A stretch of DNA of 64,000 nucleotides from Numida meleagris (taxonomy: Eukaryota > Chordata > Aves > Galliformes > Numididae). The DNA lies in assembly GCF_002078875.1 (NCBI RefSeq), contig NC_034409.1:107184935-107248934 (forward strand), read 5' to 3'. Below, piece after piece: positions 11,199 through 22,553 of the stretch. The translations under genes were made by a program, and so were the position numbers. How positions within the stretch are numbered: the stretch's first letter is position 1; each line of letters opens with the position of its first letter. The notes below the pieces were generated by a model. It was not told where the DNA came from and ran no database searches. It saw only the letters and a list, made by a program, of their open reading frames with translations.

Positions 11199-11403
11199 AG
11201 TAGTACTGGAGGCCGGGAAGCTCCGGCTCAGTCAGTGGGAGATGGCTGCGCTCGCTTGCAGTGCCGTGAGCTGCCTCACAGGAGGCGATGGGTGACCTCA
11301 GCTGCACAAAGCTTGCGTATGAGGATGCCATGTGTATATAGGTAGGCAAAGGTGAGGGACTGGAGTATAAGGAGCTTTTCAGCACTGCTTTTATGCATAT
11401 GGT

Positions 11404-11483
11404 CGGATTTTTGGGTGTGGAGCCTGGAGTTGGACTCAGTGATCCTCAGTGGTCCCCTTCCGGCTCAGGATATTCTGTGGTCC
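11404..11483 (+). mobile_element. CR1 3'-terminal fragment
   Basis: TCGGATTTTTGGGTGTGGAG, CCTGGAGTTGGACTCAGTGA, TCCTCAGTGGTCCCCTTCC and GGATATTCTGTGGTCC together match the CR1 3' end of the 'AGGAGTTGGACTC' subfamily, sense on plus. Confidence 0.82.
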
Positions 11484-11712
11484 TAAGGGGAAAAAAAAAT
11501 CTTTTCATTCATGAGTTCACCTTGTGTTCAAGTGTGTTGACTAAATGTTATCATAATAGGTATTAAAGTACAACTCATCCCCTTGTATTTTCTCAGACAA
11601 CTGGCAGCACTGCAGAAACCATTGAGGTAAACTGGCATCTGCCTTCACAGTCCCAAGGGGGGACAAAGACTGAAGAGTGTGGAGATGCACCTTAGCTCTG
11701 CACTCCAAAGTA

Positions 11713-13058
11713 TCATAGAATCATAGAATTGCTCAGGTTGGAAATGACATTAAAATCATCAAGTCCAACCGCAACCTAACCATACTGCTCTAACTCTAAC
11801 AACCCACCGCTAAATCATGTCCCCGAGCACCACATCCAAACGGTTTTTAAACACATTCAGGGATGGTGACTCAACCGCCTCCCTGGAGAGCCTGTTCCAG
11901 TGCTTAACAACCCCTTCTGTAAAGAAGTTTTTCCTTTTATCCAACCTAAACCTCCCCTGGCGCAACTTGAGGCCATTTCCCCTTGTCTTGTCACCAGTGA
12001 GAAGAGACCAGCCCAGCTCTCCCTGCAATCACCTTTCAGGTATTTGAAGAGAGCAATGAGGTCTCCCCTCAGCCTCCTCTTCCCCAGGCTAAACAGCCCT
12101 GGTTCCTTTAGTCTCTCCTCATTGGGCATATTCTCCAAGCCCTTCACCAGCCTTGTTGCCCTTCTTTGGACCTGCTCCAGCACCTCCATGTCCTTTCTGT
12201 ACTGAGGCGCCCAAAACTGAACACAGTACTCAACGTGGGGCCTCACCAGTGCTGAGTACAGGGGCAGGATGACTTCCCTAGTCCTGCTCACCACACCATT
12301 CCTGATACAAGCCAGGATGCCATTGGCCTTCTTGGCCACCTGGGCACACTGCTGGCTCATATTCAGCCGACTGTCCATCAGCACACCAAGTTCCTTTTCC
12401 GTCAGGCAGCTTTCCAGCCATTCCTCCCCAAGCCTGTAGGGTTGCCTGGGGTTGTCGTGACCAAAGTGCAAGACCCGACACTTGGCCCTATTGAAACTCA
12501 TACGGTTTACCTTGTCCATCGATGCAGTCTATCCAGGTCCCTCTGTGAAGCCTTTCTACCCTCTGGCAGATCAACACTCCCCCCCAACTTGGTGTCATCT
12601 GCAAACTTACTGAGGGTGCACTCAATCCCCTCATCAAGATCATTGATAAAGATGTTGAATAGAAGAGGCCCCAGCACTGAGCCCTGGGGGATACCACTCA
12701 TGACTGGCCGCCAACTGGATTTAACTCCATTGACCACAACTTTCTGGGCCCGGCCATCCAGCCAGTGTTTCAGTCAGCAGAGCATATGCCTATCCAAACC
12801 ATGGGCAGCCAGCTTCTCCATGAGGATGCTGTGGGGGACAGTGTTAAAGGCCTTACTGAAGTCCAGGTAGACCACATCGACAGCCTTGCCTTCATCCACT
12901 AAGCGGGTCACCTTGTCATAGAACGAAATCAGGTTTGTCAAACAGGATCTACCATTCATAAACCCATTCTGACTGGGCCTGATCCCCTGGTTGACCTTTA
13001 ACTGATCCACGATGTCTCCTGAGATTATCCGTTCCATAAGCGTTCCAAGTGTCACTTG
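11713..13058 (-). mobile_element. CR1 LINE, 1.35 kb, with partial ORF2 reverse transcriptase
   Basis: This is the longest CR1 copy in the window. The tail ATAGAATCATAGAATTGC is at 11713 and the element runs leftward on the minus strand from a truncation point near 13058. The minus-strand peptides contain recognisable LINE reverse-transcriptase blocks: VDVVYLDFSKAFNTVPHSIL (first catalytic Asp), [20 protein letters not shown] and FADDTKL (the catalytic Asp pair). The downstream ORF2 end includes [20 protein letters not shown] and [13 protein letters not shown]. One in-frame stop (TGA near 12765) and one frameshift (about 12507-12519) break the frame, and the 5' half is missing. The copy cannot mobilise itself. 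Confidence 0.95.
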
Positions 13059-16000
13059 AACAGAAAACTTTTTGGTTAGTGGAAGAAGTACTGCAGAAGA
13101 AGATGGCTTTTAGATAAAAGCCTAAATATAATGTATTTGACCAAACAGGGAATTTTCTCCAAACTCAGCAACTGCCACACAACAGAGCCAATCCTAAATA
13201 TATGCACACTTTTATGTACAGACATACATCTAGAGAGAGAGGGTCACCTGTGCAGCCTGTTTGTGTGGGGCTCTGATGCTGCAGTCTTTAGTTTCTGGCT
13301 CCTCCTAGTGCTCAGGCAGTGCTAGAGGCATGTAATAGATTATGAGATTGTTTCCACAAAACTTCGAAGTAAATCTCCTCTTGAATTGTATTATACTTCC
13401 CCAAAAGCTACCCAGTTTCAAAAGGGATTATTACTATCAGTGATTATCCTCCAGACTTACTTATGGTGTGATTATGTGATGGTGAGTTTGCTGTTTTTCA
13501 TATTTCTTTCTTATTCTTTTTAAAAAAGTATTTAAATGCTTCAGTTGTGTGTCTTCTGATGATGAAACAAGTGATCTGAGTGAAAGCTAACAAAGCTAAG
13601 TTTTCTTCTGGTGGCATTTAGCTGCAGCTGACTGATAAGTAAAGAGGAGGCAGCAGCAAACAGCAGCTGCCTTGCTATCACTGCCCTGGCTGCCATGCAA
13701 AGAGGAAGGCTTTACCTTTCCCCTTACCGGCAGAGCAGTGCTAACTGCCCTGACACTAACTGGACTCCACACAGGGTGCCCCACAGAGCAAGCGATGTGC
13801 TTGAAGGCAAGGACTAGCCACCTGGGAAAGGAGAAAGGGGGATGGTGGCCAGCAGAACTGCGTTCACTGTTCTGTCCATCTTCCTCTGGTTTTAGATCCC
13901 CAATTTTTTTTTATTTTTTTATTTTAGGACCCACAGGCACAGGTGGTGAGGTGGAGAAACTGCTAATGTATCTCCACAGGTATAGTTGCCATGCCTGGTG
14001 ATGTCCTCAGGGTGTGCAGATTTCAAAGCTTGTTCTAGAAGGACCCAGACTTCCTCCAATGCAATGTTGTAGGGGAGGTATTATTATACAATCTTTTGCA
14101 AAGTCTTTCTTCCAGGAGCTCTTAGATAGACTTCATAGCTTAGAGGAATGAATGCAGTTTCTCATCAACCAGAAAGGGTTAGAAGGTGTCAAACCCTCGG
14201 GACTCCTAGCTGTTCATTAAGAAAAGAAGGAAAAAGCAGGAGTCAAAGAGCAATGTTCACCACAAATGACACCTTGGAGCAGAGGCCAATTCCTTTTTTT
14301 CAGTAGGGCCACAGTACGCTCCCTTCTGCAACTCATCATCTGCTGTTGTCATCCTTCTCTCTCCCACCTCCTCCTGCTCACTGCCCTTTGTTCCTACAGA
14401 CACCCACCAGTGGTGTCTGCAAACCTCAGCACAATCACTTCCTTCCAGCAGAAGCATTTCTGGATGCTAGTAATCCCACCAGGCCACACTGCCTCAACAC
14501 TGCTTCATATTAAACAACTTCATTGGCTTCAAGTGCTCTTCACTGGATACGGGTATATGTTGCTTGATAAGAGCCTGTGCCCTCTAGTATCAGCTTAAAC
14601 TAAGGAATGCCACCAAGGCTCTATGACATGGAAGAACCGTATCCACCCTAGCTTCTGGACGACGTGGCATAAATAAATTGTTGAGGGTTGCATTAAAACT
14701 GCAGGCAATGTCAAAAAAAGAAGCTCGCTTTGCTTGTACTCCTTCAACACATGCAAACAGAAGAGGAAATGAGAGTTGCGTGTGTTGCTTCACTGCAGCC
14801 AGCACACTGAAATTTTCTATTGCCAGAGCATTTCAGAACTGGAAATAGAAACATTATCCATGCAGGTCTAACAATAAAAGCTATCCAGTGTTTGGAAACT
14901 AGAAAAGGGTAATAACTAGAAACATCCTATGAGTAATAAGAGTAAGAAAAAAGGTGCTGGATATGTCTGCAGAGCAATTGTCTTAGAAGCACACGTTGGA
15001 ATTAGAACAAAAGATAACCACGAGGTTATCTGTTGTTTTGCCTGGAAACAGGCACAAAGTTCACGACACAATCAGTAACTTTTTATCATTTTGAATTTCT
15101 TCTTGACTTTTATGTCAAATACAGGTTCTACAGTCTCCAGAGCAGACATTTTCTGTGAAACATTTAAGCAGATGTTAGTTCGCCCTGTAGAAGTAACAGA
15201 GGGGTGGGACAGCGTGTAGATCTTGACTGGATTCAAATAAACCCTGGCGGTTAGTTCCTTATGCAGAAAGAAGAAAGAGGGAGCCAAACACCCAGCGACT
15301 TAGGTCTCTCTGAACGGGTCAGACAGCAGCTCTCCCTCCTCTCTTTGCACAGCTCGCTCACTTTCTGACACGCAGGATGGTGCTCTGGGGAGGAACAGGC
15401 CAGCAGCTCTTCGCCTCTGTTTTCACAGGGATTTGGGGATAATCAAAGGCAGAAATCCTCTTGATCTTGGAGAGTCCTTTCAACCCTTCATTTTGGGTAT
15501 TTGGTGGACCCGGTACTTCAGCCCTTTCAGAGCATTCTACCTCACCCATTGCCTCTCCCAACCCCCAACAAGACCACATACACACAGGTAAAAATAACAG
15601 ATAACTGTGAGGCACATGATCTCACTGCAAGTATCACCCTTCCCACAAAGGCCCTTCTTTGCTATCCTGCCACTAGTTTTTGTGAAACATGTTAAAGATT
15701 AACTCTTTTGAGACCATGGCTCCTCTTATTAAATGTGATTTAAATTCGTCAGCCTACAAATGGAAAATGATAAAGGACGGAAGATGTGGAATGGAGAACA
15801 CTCAGAAAACAGCCCTAAGAGTTTTCAAAGATAGGTCTCAGCTATTTTGAAGAGAGGAACCCAGTAAACCCTGTCCCCCCAAAAGATAATTTTCTGGATC
15901 ACAAGAATCCACGTACTGCACAAGAATCCACAGGTTTTTGGAGAAGAAAACACACGCAGGAAAACTACTTTTGATGACAGTGCTGCAAAATACCATAAAC

Positions 16001-16411
16001 ATTCCTGACAGTATATGCTCAAACATCTGGTTCAACTCAGTTTTAGATGAAAGAGACACTCAGTTGATGTCACCTTGCTTCCACAAATCCCATTTTAATC
16101 ACTGATTAAAATCACTTCCTCATGAAGAGGAAGCAGAACGTGAGCAGGGCTCAAGCATTTCTCAGACTTTCTAGAGCAGTTGGTTTTCTTCTATTTTCCA
16201 GTAAAACATTTGCAGGGGCACTTACTAAAACAAAGAGCCATTATTTCAGTAATGTAAAAACTATAATTTACTTTCAACAAATAGATCAAAAGAAGCTCTT
16301 TTGTAATCAAAATTCTCATCCCACAGACCCAACGGCATGCACAATAACATCACAATTCGCCAAGAGATTCCAGTAGAAAACACAACAATTCCAAAGAAAG
16401 AAAAGTGTAAG

Positions 16412-16417
16412 TTTATT
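16412..16417 (-). terminator. ZBTB21: Candidate distal poly(A) signal AATAAA (ZBTB21)
   Basis: TTTATT on the plus strand gives AATAAA on the minus strand. It is followed 20-35 nt downstream by the GT-rich stretch GGAATTGTTGTGTTTTC, a good cleavage context. Use of this signal would give ZBTB21 a 3' UTR of about 6.1 kb that includes the CR1 at 17868-19035. The link to ZBTB21 is inference. Confidence 0.35.
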
Positions 16418-17441
16418 GGACGCCAACATTTCTTAGTCAAGATCTAAGTAAAGAAAACATACAGTAGAAAAGGTTGTACAAAGCAGCAATGGATTTACAT
16501 TGCGTTAAAGAAAAAGTTACCCTAAGCTATTAAGTCTTAGTCCTAAAAAAAGTAAAAACCCATTCTTAATTACAATCCAATACTGCTGTATCGAATTGAT
16601 GTACAATGACTGTAAGGTATACAGGATTAAAAAAACAGCTTCTTGTGTCTTACCTCTATAACGCTTTAAAATGACAAGTGATTTTGCGTAACGAATTGAA
16701 AATCTATAGCAAATATACTGTTTAACTCCAACTTCTAGAAACTGCATCAAACTATTCTCCTGCACCCAAATACTACAAGTGATTCAACTTTCCTGCTTTC
16801 TAAAAGGGACACTGTCAAGGATAAGCACGAAAATGTGTACTTTATATGTATTCTGCAAAAAAGATTGGTTCTGGTAGTTTTTCCTGTTCTTACATACATG
16901 CTTTAATTAAACACGCCGCAGCAGTGAGAAGCGTGCATCTTCAAAAGGTACCATGCATCACCGAAGAAACAAAAAAGGAAAAACAGACCTAGTCCTTTAT
17001 TCTGGGATAGAGAAAAAGCAACATGAAAAGTGAGCTCCACCCACAGAATTCAGATCTATTTTTCTGGCACCTTTGCAACAATTTGGGAAAATGCCTTTAA
17101 TAGGCACTTTCATGCCTAACGAGCTCAAGTGTCATGAGTCAATTCATGTTTTCTTTGAATTTATTTGTATCACTTATTTGTAATACGGCTAAGTATATTT
17201 ATAGCATATAATCTTTCTCTTGATAGTGTCCCTTTATGTACAACAGTTATAGTACAATTTTTCACAAGTTGTTTTAAATAAACAAGAATCAAAGACATTA
17301 AAAATACTATCAGGCTGCGTTCAACCAAAATAAAAATAAAAATAAAAAAAATTAACACTGATTAATTAACAGCAACATTAAAAAAATCCTAACCTTACTG
17401 TGATTTTTATCTAAATCTTCTGGTAGGAAAATGTAAACAAT

Positions 17442-17447
17442 TTTATT
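17442..17447 (-). terminator. ZBTB21: Candidate middle poly(A) signal AATAAA (ZBTB21)
   Basis: The minus strand reads CTGTTCAATAAAATTGTTTA, a canonical hexamer with a U-rich downstream region. It is a candidate end of a long ZBTB21 3' UTR or of an unrelated minus-strand transcript. Confidence 0.3.
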
Positions 17448-17867
17448 GAACAGTATAGGCACATGCCAGATTACAGGCTCATGCCAGATATTTGCACCCT
17501 CACTGTTAGCGCCAAGAAGGTTGGCATAAGTCCATCCTTATCCCATGTGTGGAACCCCTAGTTTTATCACCTGAAGTTTGGAACAAAACCAGAGTATGTA
17601 TAGCTTCAGACCAAACCTGCACATGCTATTTGGGGGAAATAATTAGCAAAACAAAACAAATTCTGCCGGATGTCACTAGAATGCTTGCCTAAATAGGAAA
17701 TGCAGGAACAAGTCTCACAGCTGTGTTTGGGTTCGTGGATAAGGCTACATCTCCATTCTGAAAGACACGAGAAAAAGTCTAGCGTCACCCACTGCTTCAG
17801 GAGGTTATCTTCTCAATTGCCAGGGTGTTTCTATTCTCCATATGCAAAAAAATAAAATAAAAGAAGT

Positions 17868-19035
17868 ATCATAGCATCATAGAACGTTTTGAGTTGGAAG
17901 GGACTGTGAAGACCTGGTTCCAAACCTTGTGCCGTGGTCAGGGACACTTCCTATTAGACCAGGTTGCCCAAAGCCCCATCCAGCCTGGCCCGGAACAGTG
18001 CCAGGAATTGGGCACACACAGCTTCTCTGGGCAGCCTGTGCCAGTGCCTCACTGCCCTCTGAGTAAAGAATTTCTTCCTAATATCTAATCTAAATCAATC
18101 ATCTTTTAGTTTAAGGCTCTTTCCCCTTGTCCTATCACTACACTGCCTCATAAACAGTCCCTCTCCAGCTTTCTCGTAGGTCCCCTTTAAGTACTGGAAG
18201 GCCACAGTGAGGTCTCCCCGGAGCCTTCTCTTCTCCAGATGGAACAAGCCCACCACGTTCAGCCTATCTTCACAGGAGAGGCTCTCCACCCCTCTGATCA
18301 TCCACGTGGCCTCCCCTGGGCCTGCTCCAACAGCTCCACGTACCTTTCGTTCTGGGGGCCCCAGAGCTGAATGCAGTACTCCAAGTGGGACCTCACAAGG
18401 GAGGAGCAGAGGGAGACAATCTCCTCCTTTGCCCTGCTGGTCAGCCATCTTCTGATGCAGCCCAAGATATAGCTGGCCTTCCAGGCTGTAAGTGCACACT
18501 GCTGGCTCGTGTCAAGCTTTTCAGCTACTAGAACCCCCAAGTCCTTCTTCTCAGAGCTGCTCTCAATCCATTCATCACCTGGCCTATACTGAAATTGAGA
18601 ACTGCCTTGACTCGGATGCAGGACTTTGCTCTTGGCCTGTTGAACATCATGAGGAGGCCTGCTCCTCGAGCCTGTCAAGGACCCTCTGGATGGCATCCCT
18701 TCCCTCTAAAGTATCAACCACATAAGCTGAGTAGCTTCACATCATACACAAACTTGCAGAAAGTGCACTCAATCCCACTATCCCTGTGAGATGCCACTAT
18801 TCATGAAGATGCTAAATAGCACTGGTCCCAATATGGACCCTCAAGGGACACCACTTGTTACTGGTTTACACCTGGACAATGAGCTGTTGACTGTAACTCT
18901 TTGAACATGGCCATCCAGCCATTTCTCTACCCAGCTAACAGTCCATCCCTCAAATACATACCCCTTCACTTTAGTGGCAAGAATGTTATGGGGGACCATA
19001 TCAAAGGTCTTACAGAAGCTCAGGTCGATTATTAC
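17868..19035 (-). mobile_element. CR1 LINE, 1.17 kb, downstream of ZBTB21
   Basis: Tail ATCATAGCATCATAGAACG is at 17869, then GAGTTGGAAGGGACTGTGAA, the CTTTCCCCTTGTCCTATCAC block and the ORF2 end (minus-strand peptide with QCALTAWKASYILGC and CSSLVRSHLEYCIQ). The copy reaches the reverse-transcriptase core near 18990-19035, where CCATATCAAAGGTCTTACAG is the diverged equivalent of the 'KAFDTVPH' block. Multiple frame breaks make it inactive. It sits in the sense direction within the possible long 3' UTR of ZBTB21. Confidence 0.93.
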
Positions 19036-19603
19036 TGCTTGGTGTCCTTTGTTTTTGTAAGACTGCAGAATTATATTTTAGGTGTACATGCAGATTTTAT
19101 GCAGAGGAAAACTCATTTTAACTTTTCGTTCTAGAACATAAAAAAATAGACCCATATGTCATTTCTCACTTTCAATGGGTGACCATGGTCCCAATTTATC
19201 AAAAAACCTATGCACATTTTTAAAAAAAAGTTAAGACTGATCTCATCGGAACTTAATCACGTGCTTAGACCTTTGCCAACACAGTGCCTGAAAGGAAAAT
19301 AAGTCCCAAACCATGGCTCAACCCTGCTTCTCTTAAATGCAATGGAAGTTTTCACTGTACTTCCACTGAAGCAGTACGGATCTCTGAGATTTATCTGACA
19401 AAGGACAAAAATAACAAAAAAAGGAAAGAATTAAAAATTCTAAGCTATATATATTAAAACATCTGCACATTCCTGTCACAAATTTAAAGAAAAAAACCCT
19501 TTTTGTATTTAGCAAGAGCTCTATATTTGCATCACTTCAGCACACAATTACAAAATTAAACAAAATATGATGAGGACAGGTTTTTGTATCAATAAATTTG
19601 CCT

Positions 19604-19609
19604 TTTATT
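19604..19609 (-). terminator. ZBTB21: Candidate proximal poly(A) signal AATAAA (ZBTB21)
   Basis: The minus strand reads GCCAAAATAAAAGGCAAATT, with the T/GT-rich stretch TTTTGTTTAATTTTGTAATT some 45 nt downstream. This is the most likely main end of the ZBTB21 mRNA, giving a 3' UTR of roughly 2.95 kb. Confidence 0.5.
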
Positions 19610-19968
19610 TTGGCTGTGGCCAAACTAGACACTCTTCAGAAGATATTTATAAACAAACAACTAACATTTTTTTCCATAATTTAACTTTTTAAACATATAT
19701 TAAAGTTATATAAGTGGAAGCATATTTATTCCATATCCTCCAAAATAAACACTTCTATCAAGGGTTTTTTAAGGTACTGTATAAAAGCTAATAGAAAACC
19801 AGAACTACTATATAAACATCTCATATTTAAACTTCAGATATCCTTAATTCTTTACGAAGCAGGAACTGAATTTAAAAAACAAAACTAAACACAGAACACA
19901 CTCCAAGTTAAAAACAGAACTTAAGATAATCTGGAGAAAAGCTAAGAAGGAGGCTATTTAGACCCAAC

Positions 19969-19989
19969 TTTTTTTTTTTTTTTTTTTTT
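19969..19989. repeat. Poly(T) tract (poly(A) in ZBTB21 sense)
   Basis: A run of about 21 T on the plus strand inside the probable ZBTB21 3' UTR. An internal A-run like this can prime oligo-dT cDNA and mimic a 3' end. Confidence 0.85.
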
Positions 19990-21472
19990 AATATAATACA
20001 TAGTGTACTAGGAAGAAGGCCAACGTTTCTTCAAAGATGTAGTACATACTTTTCATTTTAAGTGTGGGTTTTTTTAATCATCACACCATACATCAGATTC
20101 CCAGTTGGAATTTTGATGACTGTAACATAGCTGACTAGTTGCCATTTTCCTTTAGAAAGTACACTGATTTTTAAAAGGCTGGATATAAACTACTGTGCTG
20201 TTGTGAAGAGGAACAATTGGTGAAAACTTAGGTATCAGTTTGCAAGAACATCTTCATATTTTCTATGCACACATTTCTTAAATACATTTAAAGTATACTC
20301 GGCAAGTCTTTACCTTTTTCTCATTTTGTTAAATCAGGTTAAGTGCAGTAAGCATTTGACTTTTTTTCTTGTAAGAAATTAATTTAGTCTTATCAGGTGA
20401 TACAAAAAATGTCAATATCAAACAAGTACTTAAGAACGTTGTTCTAACTGCAATTTCACCTAAACAATTTAACTAATAGTGATAGATTAACATGACTAAC
20501 TTGAGATCAAGTTTGCCTGGAAGAGGACAAAAATAACGTCTAGCAACAATTTTCCATTTTCATCAAAAAATGAAACAAGAGGCTTGAAAATAAGACGGCT
20601 TTTTTTTTTTTTTTTGTAGCTAAAAAGAAAGTCAGTGGTCCAATCGCAGAAAAAACACTAAAAAATTCTGTTAGGAGAAAACTAACAGTGGCACACTTGG
20701 ACTTCAACTGAGAAAATCTTTTCCAGTGTGTGCCTAAACGAGGGTGCTCATCCTCAGATTCTGAAGAGTTAAACTAGTGCTTTGTTTTGCTAAATGAAAT
20801 GCTGGTATGAGCAAGCAATTCTTTTTGAGTGCAGGATGCTGAAAAAAAAAATTCACAATTAGAGCCAAATAGAACTAAAGCCTCACTCCTGTTCCCACCG
20901 AAACTGGTGAGCAAACTCTTGCTCCTCTCAATGAACACAGACTGGGCTCTGACTAGATAGTGTGGATTGCAACCTCACTCTCTCAACTTCTGGGGTAAAG
21001 TAGGTCAGGACCGTTAATACCATTTGCATCACTGATGTTCTTGCTGTTCACTGTAATCCTGCACTACTCCTTCAAGTTTAAATTCCAGCAGAAAAAAAAT
21101 TCACTTAATTTACCACGACTTCTGGGTAAACATTTCTTTGACTTAGAGAGTCATTTTGGACCCTTGCTGTAGCTCTTGGTAAATATCTATCATCCTACTT
21201 ACACTAAATGCTCCAGTTGTGATTTGTGGTAAAATAATGGAACTGCACAAAGCATCTGCAGCACATTATTCTCATGATTTTCAACAGATTAGAAAACTGC
21301 ATAACAGTACCACAAATGATAGGAAGCGGCAGAAAGAAATATTCTAAGCGTTGTATTCATAAAATACAGTGATAGTAATGTGATGTTTTTTTCCTCTGCT
21401 TTGAGCTGGATATGCACGCTTAATACAAATTTCAAATACATACTTCTTCATTTATACAGATGTCTATATAAA

Positions 21473-21480
21473 TATTTACA
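21473..21480 (-). promoter_or_regulatory. ZBTB21: Pumilio-type element in ZBTB21 3' UTR
   Basis: TATTTACA on the plus strand is TGTAAATA in the mRNA sense, matching the PUF-protein consensus UGUANAUA. An 8-mer in AT-rich sequence can arise by chance. Confidence 0.3.
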
Positions 21481-22553
21481 TTTTTACTTTGTGTTAAAAC
21501 TTATCTTTGTACTCATGGCCAAGCTTATTACTGAGCGTAGGAACACAACTCATCTTCTATCCATTAATGAGCTCTTTTTTTTTAAATAGTTCTACATTCC
21601 TTTGCAGTTAGAATTACAAACGGTTGTACAAATAGTGGAAACAAAATTATGAAACTTCAGTGACATCCATTCAATCTTAGTTCATATTACAAACAGTAAC
21701 ATTTGCATTACGATGGCTGTTAATACAATGACTTTAGCTACTGAAATATCCATAGTAAATTAGTCTTTGGGACGTTATATAAAGCGATGTACCCCCTCCC
21801 CCCGTTTTCCTTAGAAACTTATAATTAAATGGCTGAAAGCAGGCTTGCTGCTATTTTTTTTAATATAAAATCTTATTAATAATATTGCTGATTTTAAATT
21901 CTACTTTAATTTGCACAAGTTCCATATAACAACAAAACAATTTTATGTTCCCTTAAAATATCAAACATTCGTATCCAATAATATCGGGATTACTGAAACA
22001 TGAGGTTTATTCGTTATTGCTAAAGATCTCTAAGACCTAAGTCAATACAGTAAGACACTCCATTCACTTCCTCCCTAACCGCAAGTGCATGGCAGCTATT
22101 TATATGGAGCTTCTGTGTTGGTTTCTTTAAGAAAAGAAAAAACAAACAATGAAGTTGGTTACAGTATTTCACCACTATAAACTCACAGTTAGAATCCAAA
22201 TCATTGTTGCTCTTCCATTTAATATATAACTCTATATATAATACACACGCACACACCAACATCACAGGATGAAGATCCATGCATACAATCCAGATGCGAT
22301 GGCATTTCAGTGTTAAATGAAATCAAAATTATTCTGTTACTATTAGACCCCAGTCCATACTATCTTTAATTACCCAGCTTTCTACCTACTAACGAAGTTA
22401 GTTTACCTTAATCTCCAAACCCAAGCAGGATCACAAATTCAGAATCTTCTGTCATCGTTGTTTTGATCTTTTAAATTTCAAGTTTACATGGCATACATCT
22501 GAGATCCTGAAAACAGCCTCCATCAAATCGGCTTTTTAAGGTATCTCTGAAAG

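Larger units (their letters stand above)
7840..16390. other. Intergenic region between C2CD2 and ZBTB21
   Basis: I see no gene here. The interval lies upstream of C2CD2 and downstream of the ZBTB21 3' end. It holds CR1 copies at about 8.24, 10.41, 11.05, 11.41 and 11.71-13.06 kb, an A/C-rich low-complexity stretch at 8940-9062, and a CTCF-like motif at 11184. The remaining open frames are short and unrecognisable. Confidence 0.65.
19580..22553 (-). other. ZBTB21: Probable ZBTB21 3' UTR
   Basis: About 3 kb of AT-rich, repeat-free sequence directly follows the ZBTB21 stop codon on the minus strand and ends at a good poly(A) context near 19604. Length and position suit a large zinc-finger mRNA. 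It contains poly(T) runs (19969-19989 and 20600-20615 on the plus strand, i.e. poly(A) in the mRNA) and a Pumilio-type element at 21473. No open frame in it looks coding. Confidence 0.6.

Noticed and set aside
11857..13055. Minus-strand frames with reverse-transcriptase motifs as a possible host gene
   Set aside because: They are fragments of CR1 ORF2 inside an antisense CR1 copy with a stop, a frameshift and the expected CR1 tail.
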